Source: a virus. From it: 24,319 bases of DNA. The stretch is taken from positions 1 through 24,319 of IMG/VR virus record IMGVR_UViG_3300037541_000280. The stretch is one strand, 5' to 3'. The stretch's first letter is position 1. Each line of letters begins with the position of its first letter. Position numbers and translations under genes: made by a program. Shown here piece by piece: positions 12,099 through 20,696 of the stretch. The notes beneath the pieces are model-generated. The model saw only the letters and a list, made by a program, of their open reading frames with translations, was not told the DNA's origin and ran no database searches.

Positions 12099-13454
12099 TT
12101 AGAGCGTCGCGAGATAATCCAGCCAACTAGCGGCCATCCTGGCCGCCGATTGATCCAACGCCCATTGCCGGAGACAGTCCGGCAAGCCGCGCCGGTGGGC
12201 GTCCAGGATCGCGGCCGCAATCGCTTCCGGCTCCGCTGGCTGCGGGATAATGGCTACGCCATTCGGCATCGTCTCGACCACGCCAACGCGGGTCGACGCC
12301 AACGGCTTACCGGCCGCCAATGCTTCCACGGCGGCTAGGCAATAGCCCTCTGCGTCGCTGGCGACCACCGCCACATCACACGCCCGCCATACGTCGCCTA
12401 CGTGCTCGACCGGCGGTAGGATCGTCACGCGATCGGATGGCGGCGGGATGTCAGCCCCTCGACCAACCATCACCAACCGCCAGCCATCCGGCAGCAGTTT
12501 GGCCGCATTGGCAATCGAGCGAACCCGCTTCTCTCCGCTGAACCTGCCAACGTAGCCGACGATCCAGCCAAGCGGCGACAGCCCGAGTCGTTCGCGGGCC
12601 TGCACCTGCGTTAGCGACGACTGACACCGCTCGATGTCAACGCCGTTCTCGATGACGGTTGCGACTCGCGGGCATGGCACAGCGGCCACATCATGGACGG
12701 CCACCCAGCCAGCTACGTACGGATCAGCGGCAGCCATCCACCAATCACCGCAGCCATGCGAAACGCCTACCGTAGGCGTGCCGCTACAAGCCTGTAGCAG
12801 GTCCGGCGGCACACTCCAGGCAATCACCTTGTCGACAGCCTGGGCCACCGTCGCAACCGCTAGGCGTGGCGACTGGACGCGTACGACGCCCGGTATTTCG
12901 GCACTGCTGACGATGGTTGCCCAACGCCCGAGGCGTTCGACTAGCACCGGATCGGCACTAGCCGCCGTGCCAGTGTGAGCCACAATCGCTTCTGCCCGTC
13001 CGGATCGCTGCCATTCCCGCGCCAAACTGGCAATCCAGGACTCAACACCGCCAACGAGAAGATTCGGCGTGACGATGCCGATACGCATTGTCGCGGGCTT
13101 GTCGATCGTCTCCGCCGCCCACTTGTCGATCGGGCAGTTCTCCGTTGCCATCCGGATCTTGTTGACCAGCGGCCAACCCGATCTTGACACCCGGCATCCA
13201 CACAGCTTGCAGGCCCCGCGTTCTGCGTCGTAGCGTTCGCACGTCTGACAGATCGCGAATAGCCGGTCGGTGTCAGCGTCGCTACGCGTAGGACGTCCAG
13301 CCCGTAGCCAACGAGCGACAGCGGCAGCGTATTGTGTGAGTTGCGCCCGTCGCTGTTCCTGCGGGGCGGTACATTGCCGCTTGGTGCGTGGCTTGCGGGC
13401 TTGGTAGCCGCAATAGATGCAACGCAAGCTGTCGTCGAAATCGCAGAGGCTCAT
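12099..13454 (-). CDS. GT4-family glycosyltransferase with N-terminal zinc ribbons
   Basis: A 451-aa protein. Residues 1-30 hold one zinc-ribbon-like unit (CDFDDSLRCIYCG then C27) and residues about 68-90 a second (CQTCERYDAERGACKLCGC). The glycosyltransferase begins near residue 122 with MRIGIVTPNLLVGGVESWIA. The GT4 C-terminal fold is clear: GWIVGYVGRFSGEKRVRSIA, then WRLVMVGRG, and the nucleotide-sugar motif ASDAEGYCLAAVEALAAGKP with the two glutamates seven residues apart. It would transfer a sugar from an activated donor. The start is ATG 13454, coupled to the previous stop as ATGA; Met at 13493 would overlap the neighbour. As the last gene of the tail block it may decorate tail fibres or the host surface. 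Confidence 0.85.
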   Translation of the reverse strand: MSLCDFDDSLRCIYCGYQARKPRTKRQCTAPQEQRRAQLTQYAAAVARWLRAGRPTRSDADTDRLFAICQTCERYDAERGACKLCGCRVSRSGWPLVNKIRMATENCPIDKWAAETIDKPATMRIGIVTPNLLVGGVESWIASLAREWQRSGRAEAIVAHTGTAASADPVLVERLGRWATIVSSAEIPGVVRVQSPRLAVATVAQAVDKVIAWSVPPDLLQACSGTPTVGVSHGCGDWWMAAADPYVAGWVAVHDVAAVPCPRVATVIENGVDIERCQSSLTQVQARERLGLSPLGWIVGYVGRFSGEKRVRSIANAAKLLPDGWRLVMVGRGADIPPPSDRVTILPPVEHVGDVWRACDVAVVASDAEGYCLAAVEALAAGKPLASTRVGVVETMPNGVAIIPQPAEPEAIAAAILDAHRRGLPDCLRQWALDQSAARMAASWLDYLATL

Positions 13455-14167
13455 GGGACGCCAGTGATCTTGATGGTTGCAGGCGGTTGGCAAATGACAT
13501 CAAAGTCAAATGTAGGGCCCCAAAATTGAGACATAGTGTATCTCTGCGTCGGAATTGGCGTGCTTGTGAATCGCCGTATCAATAGCTCGGAATTAACCCA
13601 GACATCCCCAGACGGGAGCGGATACAAATACAAAAGCTGTAAGTATGTATCCACTGTAATCAACGGCAACTCAAAATCAACTGCTTCGTCGCAAGTGAAC
13701 TCATCGAACGGAACGACAGCCGAATAATAGCTTGACACGCCTCGCCGAACATTTTTAGTCGGCACGGCAGCCCCAAATGGAAACACAGGCGTGAAAATTT
13801 TGTTGATTTCGGTCCCTGTGGCGTATGTTGACTCCACAAACGTCAAAACATCAATGCGGTATTCGTCATCGTTGATACACCGCACATCGAGAAAAAGATC
13901 CTGCCACGTGAATTCGTTTCCGTAGGTCGTGTAATCGGCTACACACGCCGGATTCCATCCAGTTGATTTTCGCCGCCTGAACGACCAGCCGCATATGCTG
14001 CCAGTTCTGGCAAGATTAAAGACGCCAGACGCTTCCTCATTGCACGCCGAACACACTTCGTCGGTGTATTGAACTTCGACGTCCCATTCCGTCGGGGCGT
14101 TGCCGTTGCAGCAATCCTCACAGAAATTTTCGCAGCAACATCGAGCCACGCCAAAGCGGTCTTTCAC
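13451..14167 (-). CDS. Cysteine-rich tail/virion protein (238 aa)
   Basis: A 238-aa protein starting at GTG 14167, overlapping the upstream stop as GTGA. The N-terminus is unusually rich in cysteine: RCCCENFCEDCCNG, then CSACNEEASG and SICGWS, about ten cysteines within 70 residues. The rest is aromatic and beta-rich (YTTYGNEFTWQDLFLDVRCI, later YLQLLYLYPLPSGDVWVNSE). The cysteine spacing could bind metal or form disulphides in a particle outside the cell. Its place among tail genes after the tape measure suggests a virion component. No family recognised. Confidence 0.72.
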   Translation of the reverse strand: MKDRFGVARCCCENFCEDCCNGNAPTEWDVEVQYTDEVCSACNEEASGVFNLARTGSICGWSFRRRKSTGWNPACVADYTTYGNEFTWQDLFLDVRCINDDEYRIDVLTFVESTYATGTEINKIFTPVFPFGAAVPTKNVRRGVSSYYSAVVPFDEFTCDEAVDFELPLITVDTYLQLLYLYPLPSGDVWVNSELLIRRFTSTPIPTQRYTMSQFWGPTFDFDVICQPPATIKITGVP

Positions 14168-14883
14168 GGCGCACACTCCGCGCCCACGACAACCCACTTG
14201 TCTTCGTCGTGAAAGTATTCAATCAGTAGGTCGCTGCCGTTGGCAATGTTGCCCGCGCCCGTCATCCAGTTGTAATGCACCGTCACGTTCCCACGTGCCG
14301 CATCCTCAATGTAAACGTCAGCCGATCCTGAACCGTTGTCGGTGATGGTAGTCGTAGCTTTCGCCTTACGCCTTACCGTTCGCGTTTCTCCAACTTGCAC
14401 AACGCACGTTTTCAATCCCGTTCCGCTTGGTTTGTAGACGATTCTGGCCCAGCCGCCGAAGTCGCCGCGTAGCTGTGTCGATCCAGGCAAAACGCGTGCA
14501 TGCGTGTTGTCGGCGTCGATGATGTCGACGTCAGCCAGACAACACCCACTAACAAGCGCCGGCACGATGCCAAGCTGTGCCACCGGATCAAGCACCACGG
14601 CACACACCGGATCAACACCCGCACGAACGATCCCATCGAGCCACAGAACGCGGGGCGTCAGCGTGTCGACAATCGGCGTTGACAACTCGACCACGGCCCC
14701 GCGACTAAGACTCCCGCTTGTCGAATTGCGAATCCAAATCAGCCCATGATTGATGGCTGGCGTGTCGACTTGACCGCCAACGCCAAGCCTGCGTTGACGC
14801 ATCCATTGCCGCCCAGCCTCGACGGCCGCGTTGTAATCGCTCGCGGAAATTTTGAGCGGATCGCCCGGCGCGGCAGGAAACAT
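14164..14883 (-). CDS. Putative tail/virion protein (239 aa)
   Basis: A 239-aa protein starting at ATG 14883 with a one-base overlap (TGATG) of the preceding gene. The N-terminal helix (PLKISASDYNAAVEAGRQWM) is followed by a beta-rich domain: GLIWIRNSTSGSLSRGAVVE, TPRVLWLDGIVRAGVDPVCA, then RVLPGSTQLRGDFGGWARIV. The C-terminal part (GSGSADVYIEDAARGNVTVH) is also beta-rich. The layout suggests a minor tail or fibre-related structural protein. Precise role unknown. Confidence 0.7.
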   Translation of the reverse strand: MFPAAPGDPLKISASDYNAAVEAGRQWMRQRRLGVGGQVDTPAINHGLIWIRNSTSGSLSRGAVVELSTPIVDTLTPRVLWLDGIVRAGVDPVCAVVLDPVAQLGIVPALVSGCCLADVDIIDADNTHARVLPGSTQLRGDFGGWARIVYKPSGTGLKTCVVQVGETRTVRRKAKATTTITDNGSGSADVYIEDAARGNVTVHYNWMTGAGNIANGSDLLIEYFHDEDKWVVVGAECAP

Positions 14884-15674
14884 CAGAACCCCATCACGCT
14901 TGCAAAGTCAATTTCGTCATAGACGCGTTCAACGTAGATCCAATTCGCTGGCTTCACCGGCCCGCCATTGTTCACGTTGTCGATCCTCGATTCCCAAGCC
15001 GCATCCCAACCGCGTTTCGTGACGCCCGCAATGCCCGCAATCGCAGTTGGCGGCAGCGTTGGCGAGTATTCGACATCAAAACGCATGACGCGTTTTTGAG
15101 CCGATCCCTGTTCGACAGTATGGCCAGAAAACAAGCCCTCTCCGGGTTGCATTCCGTGCCACGCGTTTTGATTGGTCTTTCCGACTTGCTGCGACACGAA
15201 CAGAATGTACGCCTCCGACACTACGCCAGCAGGCCACGTGATTTCATACGTCAGCCGGGTAGATGGGAGGATGATATCGACGCCTCGAACCTCTCCGTTT
15301 TGCACATCGATTGCGCCTTTGTGATCCGGCGGGTTAGCCGGTCCCCAAACTTTGATCGTTTGTTTGCTCTGTGTGATCCGTTGCGTTCTGCCCGTTGTCG
15401 ACGACGATACACGCCATTCAACCGACTGCTTCGATTTCATCCCATAGGGCACTTCCACGCTCCATAGGTCGTGCCCCTGATGATCAATCTTGGGGTCTTG
15501 ACGATAGAGCACCTGACCAGCCGCGACCACGAACAACGCCGTATTCGCAAGCACAGTGAAATAGGCCACTTCGCTATCGTTCGTGCCCGACAGCGTAAAC
15601 AGGTCAACACGGCTTCCACTCTCGCCGCCGACAGTGTTTCGGCTACCGGGCTTTTCGGTGAATCGAATACTCAC
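14883..15674 (-). CDS. Putative minor tail protein (263 aa)
   Basis: A 263-aa protein directly after the tape measure, overlapping it by 4 nt (ATGA). It is beta-rich: GGESGSRVDLFTLSGTNDSE, then AYFTVLANTALFVVAAGQVL, later RLTYEITWPAGVVSEAYILF. No enzymatic motif is visible. The position after the tape measure normally holds distal tail or tail-tip proteins, so that is the most likely class. I cannot match it to a named one. Confidence 0.7.
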   Translation of the reverse strand: MSIRFTEKPGSRNTVGGESGSRVDLFTLSGTNDSEVAYFTVLANTALFVVAAGQVLYRQDPKIDHQGHDLWSVEVPYGMKSKQSVEWRVSSSTTGRTQRITQSKQTIKVWGPANPPDHKGAIDVQNGEVRGVDIILPSTRLTYEITWPAGVVSEAYILFVSQQVGKTNQNAWHGMQPGEGLFSGHTVEQGSAQKRVMRFDVEYSPTLPPTAIAGIAGVTKRGWDAAWESRIDNVNNGGPVKPANWIYVERVYDEIDFASVMGF

Positions 15675-18376
15675 GCGGTAAACTCCAGCATACGGGCTTT
15701 GTCGGCCGCTTGGCGTTGTTTTTCGAGGTCGATGAGTGTTTGCATTTTGCCCGGTAGCGTCTCGACAGCCTTGGCCGTCCGGTCGGCAGCGGATTCTCGC
15801 TTTGCACCGAGCGAAAGCAGGGTTGCCGCGCTGAACGTCGCACCGAACCCGCCACCGCCAGCCGTAGCGGCGGCTTCGAGCCGCTTTTTGCGGTCGGTTT
15901 CTGCTGCGTCAGCACGATCTTGAGCGGCGCGAAACGCCTCGATGGCGGCATCCGCCAATCGATTGTCCAACTGTCCCGCAATCGCGACGCGTTGCCCGCC
16001 TGCGGCCAGTTTAGCCGCGTCGGCTAGCTGCTGGCGCTGTCCAGCCATCGTCAATTGACTCGCCAGCCGTGCCGCGTTTCGCAACGCCAAATCGGCGTCG
16101 CGCTGCGTCTGGCGTTGTGCCGTATCGGCAGCCAGTTGCTTGTTGGCCGCATCTGGCGACGTCAACGCGGTAGACGCTAGGCCGCTCGTCGATGCCGCAA
16201 GCTGCATCGTTAGCCGCATGTCCTTCAATTTTCCTGTCGGGTCATATTGCTCGATAGCTTTGCTCGCTTGGACCAGCTTATCCAGTCCAGCCATCGCCAA
16301 CTTGGCAAGCTCTTGAATCGCGACGTTGACCATTTGGCGGATTGCCGTCGTCACGTCGTCCAGCTTGTTGACAACGCCGGTCCAAATCGTGTCCAGATAT
16401 CCGGCCGCCTGCGTGAGCCCCTCGCGAATCAGCGATAGAGCTTGATCTAGTGCAGACTTCCAATCGCCAGCCGCCAAAGCGTTCAGAATGCCGCCTAACG
16501 CGTCCCCGGTGATTGTCGACAAGTCATTCAGTCCAGCCGTCCACGCCTTCTTGGCGCCGTTCCACGCGATTGCTACGGCCGCCTCTAAATCGCCCGCGTA
16601 AATCGCATCGTAGATGCCGCCAAGCACCTCCTGCGTGCCTTTCCACATGTCGCCAAGATACTGCAACGCTGTGCCGGCCGCCGCTTGGATGCTCGCGCCG
16701 TAACGCTGCCACGCTAGATAGCCGGCCGCAGCCGCCGCACCGAGGGCAATCAATTGTGGCGTCGCGACAGCCAAAACGCCGCCCAAACTGGCGACAGCAC
16801 TCGCCACCGCGACAACACGCGACGCAATCGCGAACACTTGGCGGATTAGCTCGGGATTGGCTTTGACCCAACCTGTAACAGCTTGGATTACGTACGCCAT
16901 TTGTTCGGCCGCGTCCGTCAACGCGGGCGCGACTGCCGCTCCGAGTTGCTGCCACAGGCCTTGGTAGCTTTGCGACAGCGTCTGCTGGGCTTTGGTTAGC
17001 TCTTGTGCGGCCTTTGCTTGCGGACCGCTCATCAGCAATCCTAACCGATCAGCCTGCGCGTAAAACTTGCCGATCCCGGCCGCGCCGCCGTCAAAAATCT
17101 TGAGCAGGTCGGACGCGTCACTGCCGAGGAGCGCCACGGATGCCGCCGATCGCTCTGCCGGGTCGGCTAGATCGCGGATCGCTTGACCGACGACGATTAG
17201 ACGCGTCTCCGCATTCATGGCGGCCACTTTTCCGACGTCCAACCCAAGACGCTGGATCATTCGAGACGCTTCGCCAGTTCCGCTAGCCGCTTGAATCGCA
17301 GATTTGTTGAGCGCGACCACAGCCGACGCCATAGCGTCAGCGGAAACGCCCGATCGCTCCGCCGCGTAGCCGAACGCCTGCACAGCGCCCACGCTCATCC
17401 CGGTTGCCGCAGCCAGCGCCACCGCAGCCGTGCCAGCCGCCGCGAACTTCGCGCCGGCCTCCGTGAGCGGTCGGCTAATCCGGCTGGCAGCGGTAACAAC
17501 TTGATCGCCGATGCCCGCCATCACATTGCCAACCGCACTTACGCCAGCCGCCGCGGCGGATAGCCCGCGAAACGCGCCAGCCGCCACGCTGCCGAGCGTT
17601 CGAGCGACGAGCGACCCAAACTTCACGACAGCGGCTGACGTCGCGATAAGGGCCTTCCCGACGTTTACCGGCAGCAGGATGATTTGTCGGATTGTGCCCG
17701 TAACCGCCGATTGAATCAGATTCAGACCGCCAATGAATAGCCGAATTGGAGCGGTGACAATCTTGAATGCGTTGACTAGGGCCCGCAGCAATCCCACCAG
17801 CGGAGACAATGCGAGCATCAACACCTTGACGACAAACGGCAATTCGTCCCACTTAAACAGCGCGACATACACCACGCCAATGGCCGCAGCGATGGCGGTA
17901 AGCGGAAACAGGGCAGTCGCCAGCGTAGCGCCAAAAGTTCCCGTGGTTATCGTGGCCTTGGCGGCGGAGAACGACAGCTTCGAGAGCGCCGACGAACCAG
18001 TGAATCCAGCAATCTGGCTTGTGCCAGCAATCGCGGTGAATTGAGCGTTTAACGTCGTCATCATGGGGATTAACGCGGCAACCCGCATGTTCATCCCGGA
18101 GAGCGATTCGTTGCACGAATCAAGGGCGGCAACGGTTTCCCGTAGCGTATCACGTACCGTGCCGAATGCCACGGCTAATTTAGCCACAGGCTCAACCAAC
18201 GCTTCGATCGTCGCGCCAAGCTTGCCATATGCCGCGTTAGCTTGCCCCGCGAATCCCTGCAAGCCACGCATAGCCCGCGACAGTCCGCGTTGCCCGCGTT
18301 GCTGGGCCTCCTGTTGCTTGTCGACGCTAGTCGTTCGAGCCATCGGCGGGCGCGGCCGCTCGGGTTGCTTCGCCAT
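15671..18376 (-). CDS. Tail tape measure protein
   Basis: A 901-aa protein, the longest in the window, with the usual tape measure composition: Ala/Gln/Lys-rich helices, several hydrophobic stretches (ATALFPLTAIAAAIGVVYVA near residue 150, FAIASRVVAVASAVASLGGV near residue 510) and a coiled-coil-rich C-terminus. The VALLGSDASDLLKIFDGGAA region is typical of phage tape measure proteins. It sets tail length and helps DNA entry; by the usual 0.15 nm per residue the tail would be roughly 130 nm. ATG 18376 is preferred (AAAGGA about 12 bases upstream); ATG 18400 would add eight residues. It overlaps the end of the GT reading frame by 50 nt, the standard arrangement. Confidence 0.9.
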   Translation of the reverse strand: MAKQPERPRPPMARTTSVDKQQEAQQRGQRGLSRAMRGLQGFAGQANAAYGKLGATIEALVEPVAKLAVAFGTVRDTLRETVAALDSCNESLSGMNMRVAALIPMMTTLNAQFTAIAGTSQIAGFTGSSALSKLSFSAAKATITTGTFGATLATALFPLTAIAAAIGVVYVALFKWDELPFVVKVLMLALSPLVGLLRALVNAFKIVTAPIRLFIGGLNLIQSAVTGTIRQIILLPVNVGKALIATSAAVVKFGSLVARTLGSVAAGAFRGLSAAAAGVSAVGNVMAGIGDQVVTAASRISRPLTEAGAKFAAAGTAAVALAAATGMSVGAVQAFGYAAERSGVSADAMASAVVALNKSAIQAASGTGEASRMIQRLGLDVGKVAAMNAETRLIVVGQAIRDLADPAERSAASVALLGSDASDLLKIFDGGAAGIGKFYAQADRLGLLMSGPQAKAAQELTKAQQTLSQSYQGLWQQLGAAVAPALTDAAEQMAYVIQAVTGWVKANPELIRQVFAIASRVVAVASAVASLGGVLAVATPQLIALGAAAAAGYLAWQRYGASIQAAAGTALQYLGDMWKGTQEVLGGIYDAIYAGDLEAAVAIAWNGAKKAWTAGLNDLSTITGDALGGILNALAAGDWKSALDQALSLIREGLTQAAGYLDTIWTGVVNKLDDVTTAIRQMVNVAIQELAKLAMAGLDKLVQASKAIEQYDPTGKLKDMRLTMQLAASTSGLASTALTSPDAANKQLAADTAQRQTQRDADLALRNAARLASQLTMAGQRQQLADAAKLAAGGQRVAIAGQLDNRLADAAIEAFRAAQDRADAAETDRKKRLEAAATAGGGGFGATFSAATLLSLGAKRESAADRTAKAVETLPGKMQTLIDLEKQRQAADKARMLEFTA

Positions 18377-18857
18377 GTTTGGATAGTATCCTTTCGGCAT
18401 CCTCAGGCATCAAAAAACGCCCGCCGTTCAACTCGATTGCCCGCATATACCGAGCCACTTCCGGCGTGTGCGTCCCGCTTGCGGCTTGCGGTTGTGGTGC
18501 GTCTAGCGTGCCGTGCTCGATGTATGCGGCCACGTTTTTCACGTGGCCAAACAGCAAAGCCGACAAGCCTACCCACCGATCCCGCCAAGCCCGCTCCGCA
18601 CCATCGGACATCCATCGCAACTCGCGAAGCGTCACGCCATGGGGCGATACGCCTAGCGAGCCTGCGCGTTGATAGCACTCGATTACGGGGTCCGAATTTT
18701 CGCGAACTCTTCGCGGATCGCCTTCACCGCTCGCGCTGTCATCGCTTCCAGCGTCAGCGGATCGTTCAGTTCTTCGCGTGCCACTTGATCCGCCGCCAAC
18801 ATCACCGATTGATTCTTCGCCAGCATCTCGCGGAGTAGAGACCGCTGGCGCGACGGG
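18327..18857 (-). CDS. Tail assembly chaperone GT extension, reached by -1 frameshift
   Basis: This is the part after the shift. Ribosomes slipping back one base at 18863-18857 leave G after residue 95 and read PVAPAVSTPRDAGEES and on, to a stop at 18327. The fusion would have 271 residues. About 50 linker residues rich in Ala, Ser and Gly are followed by a distinct domain (VTLRELRWMSDGAERAWRDR, then VGLSALLFGHVKNVAAYIEH). No convincing start codon precedes that domain, which supports the shift. GT fusions recruit the tape measure to tail tube subunits, and the tape measure gene follows. Only the extension is listed here; its N-terminus is shared with G. Confidence 0.75.
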   Translation of the reverse strand, partial: PVAPAVSTPRDAGEESIGDVGGGSSGTRRTERSADAGSDDSASGEGDPRRVRENSDPVIECYQRAGSLGVSPHGVTLRELRWMSDGAERAWRDRWVGLSALLFGHVKNVAAYIEHGTLDAPQPQAASGTHTPEVARYMRAIELNGGRFLMPEDAERILSKHGEATRAAAPADGSND

Positions 18858-19141
18858 AAAAAATCGATGATCGCCTCGATGAGTGCGTTCCCAGCCGCCT
18901 CGCCGTCGTCGCCGGTAAGGTAGCCGAGGAACACATCGGTCCCGATGCCAGCCGCGTCGATATCCTTGCGAAGTAGTTCGCAAAGCACATCGCCAGCCAA
19001 CACCGGATCGGCAGTCAGCGCGTCGAACTGCTTACAATCGCGGGCGCCCAAATCGACGTTGAGCGCTTCGCGAACACGTTTGATCTTTGGGGCGTCAATG
19101 GTCACGAGCCATTCACGGCCGCCAGCACGAAAAGATGGCAT
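18683..19141 (-). CDS. Tail assembly chaperone G
   Basis: A 152-aa protein starting at ATG 19141 with a one-base overlap (TAATG). It is mostly helical: PSFRAGGREWLVTIDAPKIK, then VLAGDVLCELLRKDIDAAGI and EAAGNALIEAIIDFFPSRQR. The size, helical content and position between the tail tube region and the tape measure fit lambda G-type chaperones. A T TTT TTC heptamer in the zero frame at residues 93-95 would send a minor fraction of ribosomes into the -1 frame, which stays open for another 176 codons. Without the shift the protein ends EEFAKIRTP. Confidence 0.82.
   Translation of the reverse strand: MPSFRAGGREWLVTIDAPKIKRVREALNVDLGARDCKQFDALTADPVLAGDVLCELLRKDIDAAGIGTDVFLGYLTGDDGEAAGNALIEAIIDFFPSRQRSLLREMLAKNQSVMLAADQVAREELNDPLTLEAMTARAVKAIREEFAKIRTP
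18857..18863 (-). promoter_or_regulatory. Programmed -1 ribosomal frameshift site
   Basis: On the minus strand the heptamer T TTT TTC follows GA of codon 93 in the G frame, matching X XXY YYZ with X and Y both T. Slippage gives TTT TTT then CCC GTC in the GT frame. It lies between G and the tape measure, where such sites occur in many siphoviruses. I did not identify a stimulatory pseudoknot with confidence. Confidence 0.75.
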
Positions 19142-19764
19142 TACGGGGTAATATCCTGCAAACCTTGAAGTTTGAGCGTTGCCGCATTGCTTCCGTCCCC
19201 ATTGCTGGCAACGAAAGACAAAATCGGCGAACCCGTCAACGGGTTGCTAGCTCCGCCAGTGATATCGTACACGACAGGGGCGTTCGCGTCCAAATCGATG
19301 CCCGATCCAACGGCACTACCGCCAGCGGAAACGGCATCGAAGAACGTCAATCGCGTGCCGAATCCAGTCGATGCCGCGACGTCGATCAGTAGGCCCAAAA
19401 TCGACAACGCGTCACCGTCGATTGCCTTATTTACGACGACTTGCTTGCAGACGACGACAGCCGTAGACGACGCTGGCAGGTTGTCGCCCGAGCCTAGGTC
19501 AATCGAGATTGTGGTTGCGTCGGTGGCGGTGACGTCAACGCCATAGCGTCGTCCCGTCGACCAATAGACGTCCACGGTGTCACTCGCGGTGATCCCGTGA
19601 CCGCTGGCGACAGTAACGATGCCCGTATTGTCGTCGGTCCGCGTTGTCAGCGTGCCGCTCTTGCCGGCTGGCAACGTCACCTGCACGTCAATTAGATCGT
19701 CAGCCGTCCGAATCACGGCTTTATTGATCGAGCCGAGAGCGACGGCATAGCTTAGCGATGGCAT
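19141..19764 (-). CDS. Virion structural protein of unknown role (207 aa)
   Basis: A 207-aa beta-rich protein. It includes DLIDVQVTLPAGKSGTLTTR, then NTGIVTVASGHGITASDTVD and VYWSTGRRYGVDVTATDATT, an immunoglobulin-like or jelly-roll-type alternation. The second half is Gly/Ala/Ser rich (DAVSAGGSAVGSGIDLDANA). It lies between the tail tube candidate and chaperone G. A tail-associated decoration or second tube-like subunit is possible. GGAG lies about ten bases before ATG 19764. Confidence 0.65.
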   Translation of the reverse strand: MPSLSYAVALGSINKAVIRTADDLIDVQVTLPAGKSGTLTTRTDDNTGIVTVASGHGITASDTVDVYWSTGRRYGVDVTATDATTISIDLGSGDNLPASSTAVVVCKQVVVNKAIDGDALSILGLLIDVAASTGFGTRLTFFDAVSAGGSAVGSGIDLDANAPVVYDITGGASNPLTGSPILSFVASNGDGSNAATLKLQGLQDITP

Positions 19765-19783
19765 AGTTCAAATCTCCAGGAAA

Positions 19784-20215
19784 TTAGCTGTTGAGCAGCG
19801 GGGCGCGGTCGCTATCGTCCATCGCCACCACGGCAAAGTCAAACGTCGACTCGCCACCGAGGGGCGCACCGTTCGAGACGCTAATGATGCAATCGGCGTC
19901 GAGTCCCGTGCTGCCAGTGTGAGGAATATACCGCAGCGCCACGGCCGCGCCAGTTCGAGCCGCAGCCAACAGCGCCGTCAGCGTGGCATCGTCGCTCTTG
20001 TTGACCATGCTCCAGGTCAGCGACGCTTCAAGCGCCACAGCCCGCCCGGTTCGAATCGGCGGCGATGCTCCGCTTCCCCGCGTCGTAGTGTCGCCGGACA
20101 CAGGATTCGTGTCGTACTTGATGTCGCGGGAATTGGTGATGAGAGTCGCGGCAGTCGATCCAGCCGCACCGTAGTACAGCTTGGCTTCGTAGCCCATTTT
20201 CTTCGTAGCTGGCAT
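19784..20215 (-). CDS. Major tail tube protein (candidate)
   Basis: A 143-aa protein with the opening MPATKKMGYEAKLYYGAAGS, followed by LITNSRDIKYDTNPVSGDTT. It then has RAVALEASLTWSMVNKSDDA and a final beta segment GESTFDFAVVAMDDSDRAPL. Single-sheet, Thr/Ser-rich proteins of this size with a DI(K/E)Y-type segment are typical tail tube subunits, and the order (after the terminator candidate, before G) fits. The start is ATG 20215, five bases after AGGAGA, a strong site suited to a highly made virion protein. Confidence 0.72.
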   Translation of the reverse strand: MPATKKMGYEAKLYYGAAGSTAATLITNSRDIKYDTNPVSGDTTTRGSGASPPIRTGRAVALEASLTWSMVNKSDDATLTALLAAARTGAAVALRYIPHTGSTGLDADCIISVSNGAPLGGESTFDFAVVAMDDSDRAPLLNS

Positions 20216-20225
20216 GTCTTGTCTC

Positions 20226-20696
20226 CTATGCTAGGCCTTTTCGAGCCTCGAAAGTCACTGTTACCGATGCTTCAAACATGCCAGCCGATCGCAACCGCTC
20301 ACGATCGAACAAGCTGTCAATTGTCGTCTGTTGCCAAGACGCGTCGACGTCGGCGAAAACGTCTGGAATCATGGCGTCGGCTATTCTCTCCACAGCATCA
20401 ACCAGCGGATCTAGTTGATGGTTGGCGAGTAGTCCCGTTTGTGCGTCCCTGTCCTCGCCCGTAATGCGTTTCCGAATCCCAATCGAGACGTCAATCAAGT
20501 AGGTCAGTCCGCCCCGCGTATCGAGCGTTACAGCGGGGTTGTCGGGCATCACAACCTCGACACGCAACACTTCTCGCAATGCCGATTCGTCGTCGTAATC
20601 CGCGTACGACCGAACGGCTTCGAACTCCGTCCCCAGGTCGAGCGCCTTAACGACCGTCAACACCGCGTCGCATACTTGGGCCACTACCGATGCCAT
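20226..20696 (-). CDS. Tail terminator/completion protein (candidate)
   Basis: A 156-aa protein. It opens with a helix (MASVVAQVCDAVLTVVKALD), then VRSYADYDDESALREVLRVE and beta strands GLTYLIDVSIGIRKRITGED. It finishes with FEASVTVTFEARKGLA, a strand typical of the end of such proteins. The alpha-beta pattern and position just before the tail tube match gpU-type or similar tail terminators. It overlaps the head-tail joining gene by 13 nt. Confidence 0.68.
   Translation of the reverse strand: MASVVAQVCDAVLTVVKALDLGTEFEAVRSYADYDDESALREVLRVEVVMPDNPAVTLDTRGGLTYLIDVSIGIRKRITGEDRDAQTGLLANHQLDPLVDAVERIADAMIPDVFADVDASWQQTTIDSLFDRERLRSAGMFEASVTVTFEARKGLA

Noticed and set aside
11984-12220. Minus-strand 78-aa frame across the promoter gap
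   Set aside because: It overlaps the glycosyltransferase end, the palindrome and the promoter, has no ribosome site and no recognisable protein pattern.
18683-18720. Frameshift at GCG AAA ATT or ACC CCG near the G stop
   Set aside because: Neither fits X XXY YYZ, whereas TTTTTTC at 18863-18857 fits exactly in the zero frame.
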